A stretch of DNA of 64,000 bases from Hanleya hanleyi (GCA_036873755.1 JAVTVY010045467.1:1-64000), one strand, 5' to 3'; shown: positions 11,346-23,876, numbered from the stretch's first letter. Translations and numbers: made by a program. Notes: a model not told the origin generated them from the sequence alone.

Positions 11346-11650
11346 ATAAAAATTTATGTAGTCTCTCAAATGAAGAGTGATACAGCATCAGCTGTGTGGA
11401 AATTATGTGAATATATATGTCCATTTGTTTCACTTTTTAATCATTTTGATGATGGAAACATCAGTTACACTTGAGAGGGAAATTTCATCTTGTTGTTTGT
11501 TTTATTCGCTTGTTACACGCACTTGTATGAAAGCAGACGTCTCTTCCTCATCCGACTTGTGAATGAACACCTGCACTTGACGGGTGTTGTTTTCACATAA
11601 CCGTGCTAAAACGTGTAATAAATGCACAGTTAGCTTGATGTTATTGACAC
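11346..11650. other. Non-coding interval
   Basis: No gene recognised; AT-rich. Confidence 0.35.
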
Positions 11651-11780
11651 AAGTGAGTGAGCGAGTGAGTGAATATGATTTAACGTCACTTTCAATACTA
11701 TTTCAGTCATATCACAACGTTTGGTTCCTATTCCTCTTCATTCCCGGAAACCACACGGATGGGATACGTCCTATTTTGTC
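11651..11780 (-). mobile_element. SINE fragment, (TGAG)n-tailed family
   Basis: GTGAGTGAGCGAGTGAGTGA, then ATATGATTTAACGTCACTTTC and TATTTCAGTCATATCAC, which is the shared tail/central block of the SINE family. On the plus strand the tail comes first, so the element lies on minus. The head is missing or too diverged. Confidence 0.65.
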
Positions 11781-12571
11781 TTTGACCATATCAATGAACT
11801 TGCCATGCTATTCTCTGTGTTGTGGGTGTGTTCAGCTTCTATTCATATACAACAAAGTCACATCCACAAAAATAAAGAAAGTTTTGATTTTCTTGTCCCA
11901 AACTAAATGCAGATTTAGAACTTATAACAGTCAACAGTTAACATTCCAATACATCCATAAAGTCTAAAATTCATTTGAAATCAAACCATCCATCATGTCC
12001 ATGAAAAGCATAACACGGTCTCTGAGTTGAATGGGAGCAGAGCCATAATCAGCTACTCATGGCGATCAATTTATTTGCCAAACTAGGTAAAAGTAGCGGT
12101 CAGAGAGTGCATGGAGAGGGTTTGGTTTATTGCTGGATAGAGCCGTAGGACCCATGGGGCTCTGGGGTCCCGGAATGTACATATTTCAAAAATGAAGCAT
12201 GGCTGAGTAGGAACGAACAAAGCCATATAAACTTGGCTAGATCTGCACTCTTTGACCAGGTGTGTTTTAGCTTTCATGGATTGAGTGATGTGTTATTTGA
12301 AATTTATGGGGTACAGTTTGTTAGAATTTGGAGTGTTTATTGTTGACAAGTTTTATTTCATAGATATCGGTCAGTGTGTTTGGAATTATTTGTGAGTATT
12401 TATTCTGTCCGGCCATTAATGATTTTCTACCGTGCTGAAAGCCATCTCGTTAATTGCAGGAGGTCTTCTTTGAAGGACTTCTGCATGGAAGAACTAGACT
12501 ATCACAGAACTAACTCTTTGAGCCTTATATACATGTAGAGATCAGGCTATAAGAACACATAGTTTGAATAA
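11781..12571. other. Non-coding interval
   Basis: No gene or array exon recognised. Confidence 0.35.
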
Positions 12572-12745
12572 AGGGTGAGTGAGTGAGTGAGTGAATATGA
12601 TTTAACGTCGCTTTCAACACTATTCCAGTCATATCACTACGTTGGTTCCTATTCCTTTTCACACCCGGAAACCACACAGGTAGGGTCCTATTCCTTTTAA
12701 CACCCACGACCCCACGGGTGGGTCATATTCCTTTTCACACCCGGG
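12572..12745 (-). mobile_element. SINE fragment, (TGAG)n-tailed family
   Basis: GGTGAGTGAGTGAGTGAGTG, then GATTTAACGTCGCTTTCAAC and three tandem variants of a CCTATTCCTTTTCACACCC block (with GGAAACCACACGGG-type spacers). Oriented minus, like the other copies. Confidence 0.7.
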
Positions 12746-13429
12746 TTTGAATAAAAAAGTACAAGATTCATTGATCATACATGTGAGAGGATTCACCATG
12801 TGATTTTTAATTCACATTTTATTAATTTATAAATTTAAATTTTTTAAGCAATACAGGGATTACTACAATTTTTTATCAATGCATATAGCCATACTGTTTT
12901 ATTTCTTATGTGATTATTATAGTGCTAGTTTGCAAGAGCCTAATATGCCAACTTGTGATGCGGGTATTTATTTTTATTTTTTTACGTAACTTTATCAACA
13001 TACACGTGAAAATGGGCAATATATTTGCATGGTTTTGATTTAACAGTTTAGAGAGACCCACCTCTCTAAAATGGAGGTAAAAAAGGTTGTTTATGTCCAA
13101 CAAATTCAAGAATATATCCGCCATAGGCATGATAGGCGACAATGGACATATGGCGGCATCGGATGGCATTGAAAAAAACAAATTGCCAGCTATCTTATTT
13201 GCAAAACAATAGACGACAACTTTTGTTCTCTATTAAGATTTATATTATGCACACTTTCATTGGAAAACCAGTTATGGCATGTAACAATATATAAGGTATA
13301 TATAAGGTTTTGGGGCGTTATATGAAAAAGTCAAGTCATTAAGCAAAAACGTACATTTTCACTTCCATTTTTCACTTTCATTCTAATCTGTTTACTATCA
13401 TCATATGTACCCTAACGTCTATACCACAT
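12746..13429. other. Non-coding interval with one solitary MITE end
   Basis: A CTCTCTAAAATGGAGGTAAA word at about 13062-13081 is the terminal sequence of the MITE seen complete at 60755-61098. No gene is visible. Confidence 0.45.
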
Positions 13430-13640
13430 ACACTGTAAAAGAATTGTTTGTTTTGACACAATTTTGTGCTAAAATGGCTTCACCAAATGATTTGAGTTGA
13501 AATCAACATGGTTTTGTGTTAACCTTTAGACAACACAGAATCATGTCAAGTTCATTTCTAACTCAATTTGTGTTATTTTCAGCACAATTCCTGCTCTAAA
13601 TTGACTTCAACATTTTTTTTTTTTTGTGGTGTATGTTTTT
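13430..13640. mobile_element. Possible short TIR element
   Basis: ACATACACTGTAAA at the left against TTTGTGGTGTATGT at the right, an imperfect inverted terminus. The interior is rich in TGTGTTAA/AACACA words that partly mirror each other. Weak; boundaries uncertain. Confidence 0.4.
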
Positions 13641-13679
13641 AGTTGAAATGGCTGCCAAGGCTGGATGGATTTCACATAA

Positions 13680-14049
13680 GTGAGTGAGTGAGTGAATAGG
13701 GTTTAACGTCGCTTTCAACATTTTTTCAGCTATATCACGACGGGGAAGGGAAGGGAGGGGAGGGGGAGGGGCAGGGGTACCTACTTGTAACAGAGCAGAT
13801 CTAATGCTGCCATTTTATAGTGCTGTCCCACTGAAATATCATGCTGTAGGCAGACATGACACCCACTCAGTCACATTATACTGACACCGAGCGAACCAGT
13901 CCTTGTTCTATCCTCTTAATGCTGAGCGTAAGCGAGGGAGCAACAAGTTCCATTTTTCAAGTCTTAGGTATGACCCGGCCTGGGATCGAACCCAGTACCT
14001 ACCGCTTACGAGGCCGACGCTCTAACCATTAGACCACCGCAGTGCGGTC
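13680..14049 (-). mobile_element. Complete tRNA-derived SINE with 13-bp target-site duplication
   Basis: Flanked by identical GGATTTCACATAA at 13667-13679 and 14050-14062. Read on minus from 14049, the head has a tRNA-like A box (TGGTCTAATGGTTAGAGCG) and B box (GGTTCGATCCC). The body follows, then the family-wide central block (GTTGAAAGCGACGTTAAA) and a (CACT)n tail. A low-complexity GGGAAGGGAGGGGAGGGGG run lies inside. This is the best-defined SINE in the window. Confidence 0.92.
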
Positions 14050-14062
14050 GGATTTCACATAA

Positions 14063-14399
14063 ATGATCTCAATAACAAGAGTATGTAAAAATATTTAACA
14101 CATGCTATAGTTTATTTACAATGTAAATTATACATGTCAACTGTGGTTGAATACTTTTGGATCCATATTTGGTAAATCAAGAGGAATACAAATGAAAATG
14201 GGAATATCTACTTTCTAAAAAAAAAAAAAAAAAAAAATCCAGATAATGCAAATTTCAGTTGAATTACACTCAAGTAAAGTATCTCAAATTTTCAGTCAAC
14301 CTAAAGTTCACCCAGAATCATTAAACCAAGAGAGGGTCTAATTTGGGAACTATTCATCAAGTTTTTACCCTTTTTTTTTGCATATATTATGTATAACAG
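14063..14399. other. Non-coding interval
   Basis: Contains a poly(A) run of about 20 near 14218-14237. No gene. Confidence 0.35.
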
Positions 14400-15270
14400 C
14401 TGAATGCTTCTAAAACAAGTTTGAAGGTTGGAGACAAGTGACGGAACAAAATAAAATCACCATTTTACATGGTGATTATTTTTGTATACTTCTAGAATAC
14501 AACTAGATATAACAGCTACATTCAAGAATATATATCACAAAATCATATCCAGATTAATACACAACAAAAGGGTCATAACTCTGTAAAATAAGAGCTGAGA
14601 CGATGAAGTTTTTGTAGGCTTGTAGAATACAAGCAGATAAATAAGTTTCCAAAATTTAGTAGATGTACCGAACACGTATCAGCAGATATAACTTATACAC
14701 TCAACTATCATGACTATATAGCACAAAAAATGATTATTCGATCCAAAAAGGGGCATAACTTCATAAAATATGAGCCGAGACGACTAATTGTTGTGTAGGC
14801 ATCTAGAACACAAATAGATAAAATAGTTTCATCACAATTTGCTAGCTGTACCGAACACAGTTAATCAGATATAACTGGTTACATTCAAGCATGTATCACA
14901 AAATCAGATACTTTTGCACCTGAAAGGGGTGTAACTCCGTAAAATAAGGGCCGAGGCGACTAATTTTCTGTTGGCTTTTAGAATACAACTATACAAATAA
15001 GTTTCCAAAATGCAGTAGCTGTATCAAACACAGTTATGCAGATAAAGTTGATTACATTCAAACATACATCACAAAATAAGAAATTAATACATCTGTAAAG
15101 GGGCATAACTCTGTAAAATATGGGCTGAGCGGAGCCATTTTCGATAGATAAATAAGTTCCCAAAATTTGGTCACTATCTCGTGCAGTTTTGCCTAAAATG
15201 CGGTAACGGATGGACGTACATGTACATGACGATGACAATACCTCCCCCGAGGCCTGAATGACCGAGGGGT
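14400..15270. repeat. Degenerate tandem element, ~170-bp unit, about 4-5 copies
   Basis: Repeated words per unit: GAATACAACTAGATAAATAAG, GTAGCTGTACCGAACACAG, TTACATTCAAGCAT, AAAGGGGCATAACTCTGTAAA and GAGCTGAGACGACTAATT. It closes with GACGATGACAATACC and GACCGAGGGGTAA. The same type of closing sequence ends the otherwise different elements at 17600-18265 and 55540-57075. Confidence 0.8.
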
Positions 15271-15400
15271 AAAAAATGGAAGCTCAATGATCTGACATAT
15301 CAATTCATAACATGTATACCAGTATAACTAAGACTGATATCACATAGTCACAATCTAGGCAGAGATTCCTCTAAGATAGCTCTGACCTCAGCAAAGTGAG

Positions 15401-16041
15401 TTAAAGTGATCGTAAACCCTCAAGTAAAGTTTCCATCAAATGAATGACCATTGCAAACAGTGTGGGAAAATATTTATTGTAATTTTTTTACGATTTTATT
15501 ACACAGAGTAAACTGCAAATAAAGCATGGTATTCTATAGTGGTCTGTTGCAATCATATTTAGGTCCAGTGATGTCACACTGCCTTAATACATATATTTTA
15601 AACTGTGTATGCCCTTGACAAGGCTTGATTCAAGCTTGAGGTGTGTATACGTTGAGTTTCAACACAGACTCACTGTTCCAATGTCTATGTTTCACCAAAA
15701 TCGGGGAAATTAAATGGAAGATTTAAATTGACTTGACACTTATGAGTTACCATCTCCCAGATTTTGGTGAAACATGAACATTGGAACAGTGAGTCTGTGT
15801 TGAAACTCAAAGTATACACACTTAACGCTTGAATCAAGCATTGGAAAGCGCATACACAGTTTGAAATATATGTATAATATTATATGATTGCAACAGACCA
15901 CCATAGAATACCATGCTTTATTTGCAGTTTACTCTGTGCAATAAAATCGTAAAAAAAAATTACAATAAATATTTTCCCACACTGTTTGCAATGGTCTTTC
16001 ATTTGATGGAAACTTTACTTGAGGGTTTACGATCACTTTAA
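15401..16041. mobile_element. 641-bp foldback element flanked by TTAA
   Basis: The two arms mirror each other nearly end to end: TTAAAGTGATCGTAAACCCT at the left and AGGGTTTACGATCACTTTAA at the right. They include long matching blocks such as GAGTCTGTGTTGAAACTCA near the centre. TTAA at both ends is the target typical of piggyBac-type elements, although the element is non-autonomous and its superfamily is unproven. Confidence 0.85.
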
Positions 16042-16173
16042 ATAAAGGTTTATTTTTTGTGTCAATCATAACAGTAAATGGGGTCAGTTGTGTTACAATT
16101 GCTCATAATGGCCCTTTTCCTCATCCCAGCTAGGAGAATCTACCAGATATTTATATGGGATGGGGTTGAAGGT

Positions 16174-16659
16174 TTAAAGGTGAACTGCAAAGCTTTTAAT
16201 TTTATCTAAATTGTTGCTTATATACATCTTGTCTTATGTGACATAACTTTTATACGTTTTTGGGGCAAATATAGTTTGCAAAATTGTACTAATAACAATA
16301 TTTAAGTATCCTGTTATAAATCCGTCTTGAAAACTTGCATCGCTTGTCTCTCTTGGTTTGTAGAACGTTATGACGTTATAGTGGTCCCCTTCATTCAAAT
16401 TTTATTCAAATGTGACGTCATGCTACGTCGGATGAATGAACGAGGGCCACTATAACGTCATGACGTTCCAAAAACAACGGGAGGCAAGCGATGACGTTTT
16501 TAAAAGTTCTGGCTCTCGGTATAAGTTTTGACTTTTCATATACCCCAAATAAACCAATAACCCACAGAACTATTACCACACATAATTGTAACAACTATAG
16601 AAGTTCTTGTTTTATGACATTTTAACAGAACATTGCAAAGCTTTTCAGTTCACCTTTAA
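16174..16659. mobile_element. TTAA-flanked foldback MITE, AAAGGTGAACTGCAAAG family, copy 1
   Basis: Left TTAAAGGTGAACTGCAAAGC, right CAGTTCACCTTTAA. The inner palindrome runs from GACGTTATAGTGG to CCACTATAACGTC. A second copy with the same termini and an inner GCATCGCTTRTCT / AAGCGATGACGTTTT pair is at 28690-29187. Confidence 0.85.
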
Positions 16660-17600
16660 AGGAAGCTCAGACTAGGTCACAACAAACAACTTCAGAAACA
16701 GCTTCTAACTTATGGGACTACATGTAGCTGTGTTGTAAACTTGTTAGTTAAAGCCACAATATGAACACTGGTATATAATATATTCTACCATGAAATACTA
16801 TTACACTCAAACAAGACTAATCTCATCATCCGAAGTAGCTTCATAAAGAAATCTGTTCTCCGAATACTTCAGTTGGCAATGGTTGACATGAATTGCAGGC
16901 AAGCACCTAAAAGGTGCGTGGACCCCTCAGCCTGTTTTTTTTTAGTCAAGTAGGATCAGGGCTGCATCTAGAACCAGTTTAGTTTTGGAAAACATATATG
17001 GGCACCCAAAACTCAAATGAACCAAAAAACGAAAGTGTTGTTGTTGTTCAATTTGAAAGGATTTCTGAAGGAAATACTCCTAGAAAAAGCTTCTGGAAGC
17101 CTCAATATCGATCCGATTGCATAGCTGGGTATTGAATTTCATGTTAATAAACCTCTGTTTTGTGATTGATCACAGGCTCTTTGCGCCGAAATTCACTTAA
17201 AAAAATTGGACCCTCAATAATGAATTACGAAAAGGAACTGGGAGTTTGGGATCGGAACCTGCAAAAAATCCCATGGGGGGGCATAAGCTCCAGGTATGCA
17301 AACTGATTCAAAATTGCACACAGTCAGGCTAAAAATGGGCTCTCCTAATCACTCTTTTTACATAATTTCCAAGGTACAGTAACATGTTTGGTGACAAAAA
17401 TTGAAGCATTATGTTGTACCAGTCAAATGTGTGGACACAAATATGGTTCATGCAAAAGTTTTAGAATAAATCATATGATGTAGAATAGAATGATTTAATA
17501 GCAAAATTTAAGAAAAATGTTGTCCTTCATTCAATGAGAATCATGAATGGACCAGGCTTTCTTGTATCAGGGAACCTTCAAAATTCACAACGAAACATGC
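16660..17600. other. Non-coding interval
   Basis: No gene or clear repeat boundaries seen. Confidence 0.35.
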
Positions 17601-18265
17601 AACCAAGGGTTCCCGATGGGCATAGATAACAGTGCAAAAGCTAAGCCATCAATAAATTAAAAAATTAAAAAAATTAAAAATCATGAAATTATCATAGCCA
17701 TCTGAAAATCTAATCATTTCATCCGTCAACATTCAGGAAGCTCTCACCAAAGTTTGGTCAGGCCCGACTTGATAGATCTGCAGATATTCAGCGGACAAGA
17801 ACATGTTGATGGGCATAGATAACAGTGCAGAAGCTAAGCCATCAATAAATAATAATTTTTTTTAAAAAAAATCATGACATCATCATAGCCATCTGAAAAT
17901 CTAATCATTTCATCTGTCAACATTCAGGAAGCTCTCACCAAAGTTTGGTCAGACCCGACTTCATAGATCTGCAGATATTCAGCGGACAAGAACATGTTGA
18001 TGGGCATAGATAACAGTGCAAAAGCTACGCCATCAATAAATAATAAAAAAAATAATTAAAAATCATGACATCATCATAGCCATCTGAAAATCTAAGCAGT
18101 TCATCTGTCAACATTCAGGAAGCTCTCACCAAAGTTTGGTCAGGCCCGACTTCATAGATCTGCAGATATTTAGCGGACAAGAAAATGTTGACGGACGGAC
18201 GGACGCTAGGACGGACGTACATGGCAACGACAAGACCCCACAGCCCTATGGGCTGAGGGGTAATA
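17601..18265. repeat. Tandem element, ~190-bp unit, three copies
   Basis: Three close copies (from about 17618, 17808 and 17998), each with GATGGGCATAGATAACAGTG, CATCATAGCCATCTGAAAATC, CAACATTCAGGAAGCTCTCACC and GATCTGCAGATATTCAGCGG. It ends with GACGGACGGACGGACG, CAACGACAAGACCCC and GGGCTGAGGGGTAATAATA. No coding capacity. Confidence 0.88.
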
Positions 18266-18560
18266 ATAAGAGAGAGGATCAGACTTCATGTCACGTTCAG
18301 CAATATTTCAGCTAGTCTGTGACAAGCAATATCAAATTCTACCAATCTATCAAAAAACTAAACATACATGTAACAATTATCTAAAATTAAAATTACATCA
18401 AAAGTCAATCATTTTCAAACAATCTCTTATGAGACTTCATTGTCAATGCTTGTGGTGCCTTTTGAATACAGCCTATTAAATAGCAAAGGGGTCCGCAAAC
18501 TTGGTCTCGAAGTCCCAAATAGGTCTTTCAGGTTTACTTGACAGGCACTTTATAAACATC
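18266..18560 (-). mobile_element. SINE, (GAGA)n-tailed subtype, copy 1
   Basis: GAGAGAGGATCAGACTTCATG, then GTCACGTTCAGCAATATTTCAG, followed by about 250 bp that align with 22945-23230. Shared words include CAATATCAAATTCTA, GTCAATGCTT and CGCAAACTTGGTCTC. Same orientation as the other SINEs. Confidence 0.7.
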
Positions 18561-19155
18561 TCTCAGCTTTCTACCATAACCAGGTTAGGAAAGTCCCGCT
18601 CTCTAAAATGGAGGTAAAAAGGGTTGTTTTGATCACGTTGGTGCTATTTCGTAAGTGGTCAAATTATTATCCTGAATTTATTTTTTAAAGATCTAGAAGA
18701 TTGTGTTTTTTTTCTAATTAACATGGACAGTGGAAACAGTATTTTTAAAGCACCACAGATTTCTGTAGAATCACCAATTTGTCGAGAATTTTCAGAGATC
18801 ATTTTTCTGAAGAATTTTATTTCTGGCCTATCGTCAGAAGTCGATGTGCCATGAACAAAAATATGGTATTGTTACTCTAAAAACTATCTATTGGATACAA
18901 AAAAAATAAACAAGCCGCATTCATTAAAAAAAAAAAAAAAATTACAATAAAATCTTCTGAGCAATTTAACCTCAAATCTGCAATAACCTCAAAGCTACCC
19001 ACACAAATCAAGTTGAATATTCTGGGGGTCATTTCAATGAAATCATCACACTTTTCAACAGCCAGGGGACCAACTTCCAGAAGTTATAAATTATAACCTC
19101 TACACGCGATTATATCAAAATCTTCAATGTTCACAAATAATGATATTTCGACCAG
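18561..19155. other. Non-coding interval with solitary MITE end
   Basis: CCAGGTTAGGAAAGTCCCGC then TCTCTAAAATGGAGGTAAAA (about 18580-18620) is one terminus of the 60755-61098 MITE type. No gene. Confidence 0.45.
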
Positions 19156-19158
19156 TAG

Positions 19159-20604
19159 GGCCATCCTTAAAAATATGTTTGTTGGCTGTAACCCGACCCT
19201 ACCTCAGGAAGTTGGGTCGGTAGGTAGGTAATTTTTTTTTTTTTTTTTAGATCAGGTTTTCCTTTTGGGGAGGCTGGAAGAGGTTAGTGTGATTTAGTTC
19301 AGATACTAAGCAGGTCATTTGAAATATTCTTTTTGTCTGGCAGCAAAATTATTTCAGTATAGAAAACTAGTTATCTTCAAGGTATAAAGCAAGATATTCT
19401 TAAATTCAGGCTTGTGTACCTGTTTTATTTCTTAGAAGACATCGACATCCTTGAACACATTCTTGACAATGACTTGACAATGACTAGTGACTAGCTATAT
19501 ATATACCACTACCAGACAAAATATATACTACTACCAGACAAACTTTTGCCAAAATTGTGACAGGAAAGAAAAAAATCCTCTCAGTGTTATACAGAAGGTT
19601 GTTCATTATACCATTTGGAGTTGAGAAAATTACCTCAAATTAATCATTAACATCATTACTGCCCTTCCTCGTCGCAAATTTATGGTGTGCTTTTATTGAA
19701 TACTTAGGTACTTCCTTTATTCAGATCAGAAATACATCGTAATTTAATTTACTGACAACAATGAGGCAAATACTAAGTTTCTAACCTGTGTCTTTTCGTG
19801 GAATTTAGTCCGAGGTGGAATTCTGACAAGCGTATTTGATGCCGACATCGGAACGTCAAAATTAAGCTGACGGCACCATCTAATTTGTCAAGACCGCTGA
19901 AGCCACCGACACTATATCCATGGCTTTATCGACATAGAGGGTTATAAAGTTTCCGTTAAACAACAAAGCAGTATAGATTTTCTGCATTTAGGCACACTGA
20001 AGTCTTCTCGGATAAAAGTAGAAATCCAAACATCGTTGTTGTTGTAACATCGTCAGTCTCAGAATCTGTCGGTGTACGGACCCACGTGGTGCATGGTGAC
20101 AGTCCTAAACATGTCTACGTTCCCAGTCGATTCGCGACAGAGCTCTTTATGGCAGGCGATTCGCGACAGAGCTCTTTATGGCAGGTTTTAATAACCAACC
20201 GTTTTGAAATATTTTTCCCCATCCTGTGTTGCTGTTGCCTCTCGATGTGTTTATTGTCCTCTCGTCCAAACCCAAACACAAAACAGAAGGGGGAACTTCC
20301 CGCCATATACACGTGGTCGACGAAAACTGCATTCCCCTGCGGACTGGGCCATGGAGGATATGCCTTCAAAACGTGCGACATAAGCTCACATCGCGACTAC
20401 TGGAGAGTGAAATCCTGCTTGCTTTTGCTAGGCGAACGTTTTACATACGTTTACACGAGCGAGGAGATAGGGGAGATAATTCTGACATTGCAAAATAAAA
20501 TAAAAAGATGACCGGTCGGAAAATCGGCGAAAAAAGTTTCCAGTCGGCGGATTTTTGGACAGTCGGTCGGGTTACGCGCAACAAACTTATTTTTAAGGAT
20601 GGCC
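19159..20604. mobile_element. 1.45-kb TIR element (GGCCATCCTTAAAAATA ends), TAG flanks
   Basis: Left GGCCATCCTTAAAAATATG then GTAACCCGACC; right GGTCGGGTTACGCGCAACAA then TATTTTTAAGGATGGCC. TAG is present on both sides (19156-19158 and 20605-20607). A ~30-bp direct duplication (CGATTCGCGACAGAGCTC...) lies at about 20127-20187. The internal 141-codon frame (20086-20511) resembles no transposase and is probably chance. Superfamily not assigned. Confidence 0.8.
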
Positions 20605-20639
20605 TAGTGAATCAAGTCAGAGTCTTTTAGTTCATTTAA

Positions 20640-21972
20640 TGGGCAATTCCATGTCACGTAAGTTACATTTTCATTCCCGATGGGGATGTATTTGTAACAT
20701 TTGACAAAATTAACAGCCATGACTACACCAATAACAAAACAAATCACTTAAATAAAAGTATTTCTTATAATTTGAATGGGTTTTTGATTAATTTCAGTGA
20801 AACTAATTAGCATCTGGGCTTAATTAAAAAAGTGTCACGTAAGTTACTCAGAGAATTAGGGTAGTTTTGGGTCATTTGACGTATGTTAAAAATTCTCTGA
20901 TTTGGATGGAAGAATCTTAAAAGTTCTCACCTATAGCGATAGCTTGAACAATGAATTAGTAGGTATGAGCATAGTTGCCATCAGTCACTTTGCCATATTT
21001 CACCACAAGGGTTATAAAGATTGCTAACCAGTGTCACGTAAGTTACAAATGTGCGTCACGTAAGTTACATGGGATGGGTTTCTGGACTATTTATTCAGGA
21101 AATACTTGCAGAAATGTTTAGAAATTGAATAATACGATGTAAATATACAGGAAGAACAATTTCTGGTATACTTAACTGTTCATTAGTTTCTAATTAATTA
21201 CCAAACTCATTACCATATTTTCAGTGAAAACATTGGAATTATTTATGGGACTGGACCCTGTACTTATCTGCAAGGACAGTTTAGGATATCCTAATAGTAT
21301 ACTTTTAGCGGTAACAAAGTTAGAAATACTTAATAGTTGGATTTGCTTTTGACAAAAAAATTATTCCTAGTTTACATGGTTTTGTATATGTAACTTACGT
21401 GACAATTTTTGTAACTTACGTGACATGTCACGTAAGTTACACAACTTCACTCGCCTAAATTTCTATTCAACTATTTGTTTTTTACCAAGTTAAGAGGTGG
21501 ATGTTCCTAGTGGACATAAGGTAGTTTCATTGAGGGAAGAGTTTTTTATATCTATTGCCTATATTATCTCTTGACAAAATGACCCATGAAAATTTGTCAC
21601 GTAAGTTACATTGCGATAATCGGATTGAATATTGAGTGAAAATGACATAGTTTTGCCAACTTCACAAATTTGGCAAGTTTGCATGTTAGAATACATGGTT
21701 ATTAGTTACTAACATCAGATATAACCAAACTGAGATGAATACTTCAGATTTTACATCTTAATTTGAGGCCTACTAGAAAATCACATTTTATGGCTGTCCG
21801 AGTTTGCTAGGTATTTTAATGGTATTTTTTTTCTAGAATGTGGACCAGTCAATGACAAAAACTTCATTTTATCTTAGTTCAGGCACTGGTTAATACAAAA
21901 ATTCAACAGATGTTCCAGTCCTAGCAGTTTGAAATTTGAGCAACTTTCACTCTCTGTCATGGAATCGCCCTA
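20640..21972. mobile_element. TIR element carrying eight copies of a TGTCACGTAAGTTAC word
   Basis: Termini GGGCAATTCCATG at the left and CATGGAATCGCCCTA at the right. Inside, TGTCACGTAAGTTAC, or a one-base variant, occurs at 20652, 20833, 21032, 21054 and 21426 and 21595 on plus, and at 21390 and 21411 on minus. The copies at 21411 and 21426 abut head to head and form a perfect 30-bp palindrome. No protein is encoded. The repeated word may be a transposase-binding or host-factor site. Confidence 0.75.
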
Positions 21973-22944
21973 ATACAGTCCATTACTGTATGTTGAACAA
22001 TTTTCATGCCTACAAGTGCATGTGAGATTTTATCCTAGATACATGTATTACCAGAAATCCATATACATGTAACTTGTTTTATTGACCTCTGGTATTATGC
22101 ATCAGTTTATATCCTTGCATCCCAGATTGTCCCCTCAATTATGTATATTTTTCCTTGAAAGCCTCTAGAGACATTAAGGTTTGATTTAAAGAGTTATCAC
22201 TTAAAGCCACACTTGATTTTGAAGAGCTGATCTCGTTTTTCTTCACTGTGCAAATGGGCATCATGTAAGGTACATGTACTCTGTGGATGAAATTTTGATG
22301 TAACATTAATAGCCCAATCCAATCTTTTGAAGGTAACTATGCCATATTTGCACTAGAAGATCATGTTTTCTTCCATCTGGATAACTTTTTGTGACATTTC
22401 CTTCCACAAACATTTTTTGGTCAATGTGCACCACAAGTTGTAACTTCAAAGAGTTATTCCCAAGTAGCTCATAACTTGGTTAGGTTATAATTTTTATAAC
22501 TTCTGTAAGTTTGTCCCCTGACTTTCTGAATACAGGTGGCAGTAAATTGAGGTTAGATACGCTTTCCAAATTAACACCAAATACATGCAGCCTGTAGAAT
22601 CCTATTCCAGAATTGTGACCACAGATGACACACTTTTTGTATAACCAGAAATGCCGGTCATTTCTTCAATTGTCCCTATAAAAATACCTACAAGCCTGGC
22701 AAGCCAGAGAAGGTTCACAATGCACAGGAGAATTCCGAGCGGATCCCCACCAGTTTGTCAACATTATCCAATGATCTTGTTCATAATAATGCTTTGGCAC
22801 ACACATGTATTCATCTTCGTTGAAAGGAGGCAACCATACATCAGAAGTTATATTCACAAGATTGGGGAGCTAATAATGACCCGACAATGCAATGACAGGA
22901 GTGCAAGAACACGAGCCTTGTTCGTTGTCTGCTGATGCCGGTAG
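21973..22944. other. Non-coding interval
   Basis: No supported gene. A decayed CATCATGTAAGGTACATG near 22258 resembles the word repeated in the preceding element. Confidence 0.35.
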
Positions 22945-23230
22945 AGGGAGAGAGAGAGAGACGCAGAAATTAGATTTAATGTCACGCTCAGCAATATTTC
23001 AGCTATACAGCGACAACCAATATCAAATTCTATCAAAGAATATTACCAGTTTATCAAAATCTAACAATGAAACATATCAAATTACAAAATGACATCACAA
23101 TCAATCATCGTCAAAAAATCTCTCTTGTCAATGCTTAAACACCAGGTGCCCTTTGAATTCAACCACGTCCATATACTGAACAAGGGGACCACAAACTTGG
23201 CCTCACAAGTCCCATAATTCTCTCATGTTT
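22945..23230 (-). mobile_element. SINE, (GAGA)n-tailed subtype, copy 2
   Basis: GAGAGAGAGAGACGCAG, then GTCACGCTCAGCAATATTTC and a body matching 18266-18560 (CCAATATCAAATTCTATC, GTCAATGCTTAAAC, CCACAAACTTGGCCTC). Minus orientation. Confidence 0.7.
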
Positions 23231-23352
23231 TCTCGACTTTCTACCATAGCAATCATCATTGCACAAAAGCAGGCTTTTTTTCTCAGGTCCGATGTCTGTG
23301 GAGTCTTATTGGAAAGAATTGCCTCGAAGTATACAGTCCAAAATACATCAAT

Positions 23353-23876
23353 CTATGGGGACTCCCTGTGAAAAGATGGCTTAACTCCAAGAGCTTGAAG
23401 TTGCTGTAGCCTCTTCTTGAATGCCAGTCGGCTCTTCTCAAATCCACATGTCCCAGATATCGAATATGGATAACTCTGCGACTTCAGATAGTGGTCGAGT
23501 TTGGATCGGAGCTGACGGAATGAGTCATACGTATAATCACCCCCAGTTGCCTTCTTTACCACGCTGTAATATTCCGCTAAATAGACGTCTAGCTCATTGG
23601 CAGGGATCTCCTCGATTTTCCTCCGATCCTTGTATACTGAGAGGGACAGCCATCGTTCGAAAGTGTATACAGCCGAAACAACATACTTAACGGTAGAATC
23701 AGCTCGGATGTGGTCACGTATATTACAGGTCAGTTCCTTTTTCCTCTCGAGTTCCTCCAGCGAGGCTGCGTTATGCAGGAATGGACTCTTGGTTGGTGTT
23801 CCCGTCGTCGCAGGTGCCTCAACATCATTGAGCGACTTGCCAGACCCCACACCGGGTATCCACTCTATCCCGTCAT
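23353..23876 (-). CDS. Array exon D: Crypton-type core-binding domain terminal exon
   Basis: Seen: the acceptor TTTCTCTCAATGACAG is followed by AT plus 173 codons and a stop, phase 1. Domains: ERKKEL at 43-48, TFERWL at 71-76, EEIPANELDVYL at 88-99, GGDYTYDSF at 111-119, LRSKLDHYLKSQ at 122-133, YPYSI, FEKSRLAFKKRLQQL, and a short tail. The usual IPP is IPA and the Cys of YPCSI is Tyr. It is intermediate between the B/C and E/F/G subfamilies, matching its position between them. The frame is intact. Inference: host-gene terminal exon, not a transposon, as there is no recombinase catalytic part downstream. Confidence 0.85.

Noticed and set aside
13971..14049. A functional tRNA gene on minus
   Set aside because: The A and B boxes are present, but the sequence is the head of a SINE with target-site duplications and an attached body and tail.
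17601..18265. CRISPR array or clustered regulatory repeats
   Set aside because: The units are contiguous 190-bp tandem copies without unique spacers, and the window is eukaryotic.
20086..20511. A 141-residue plus-strand gene
   Set aside because: It lies inside a TIR element, spans an internal 30-bp duplication, overlaps equally open frames on the other strand and has no recognisable domain.
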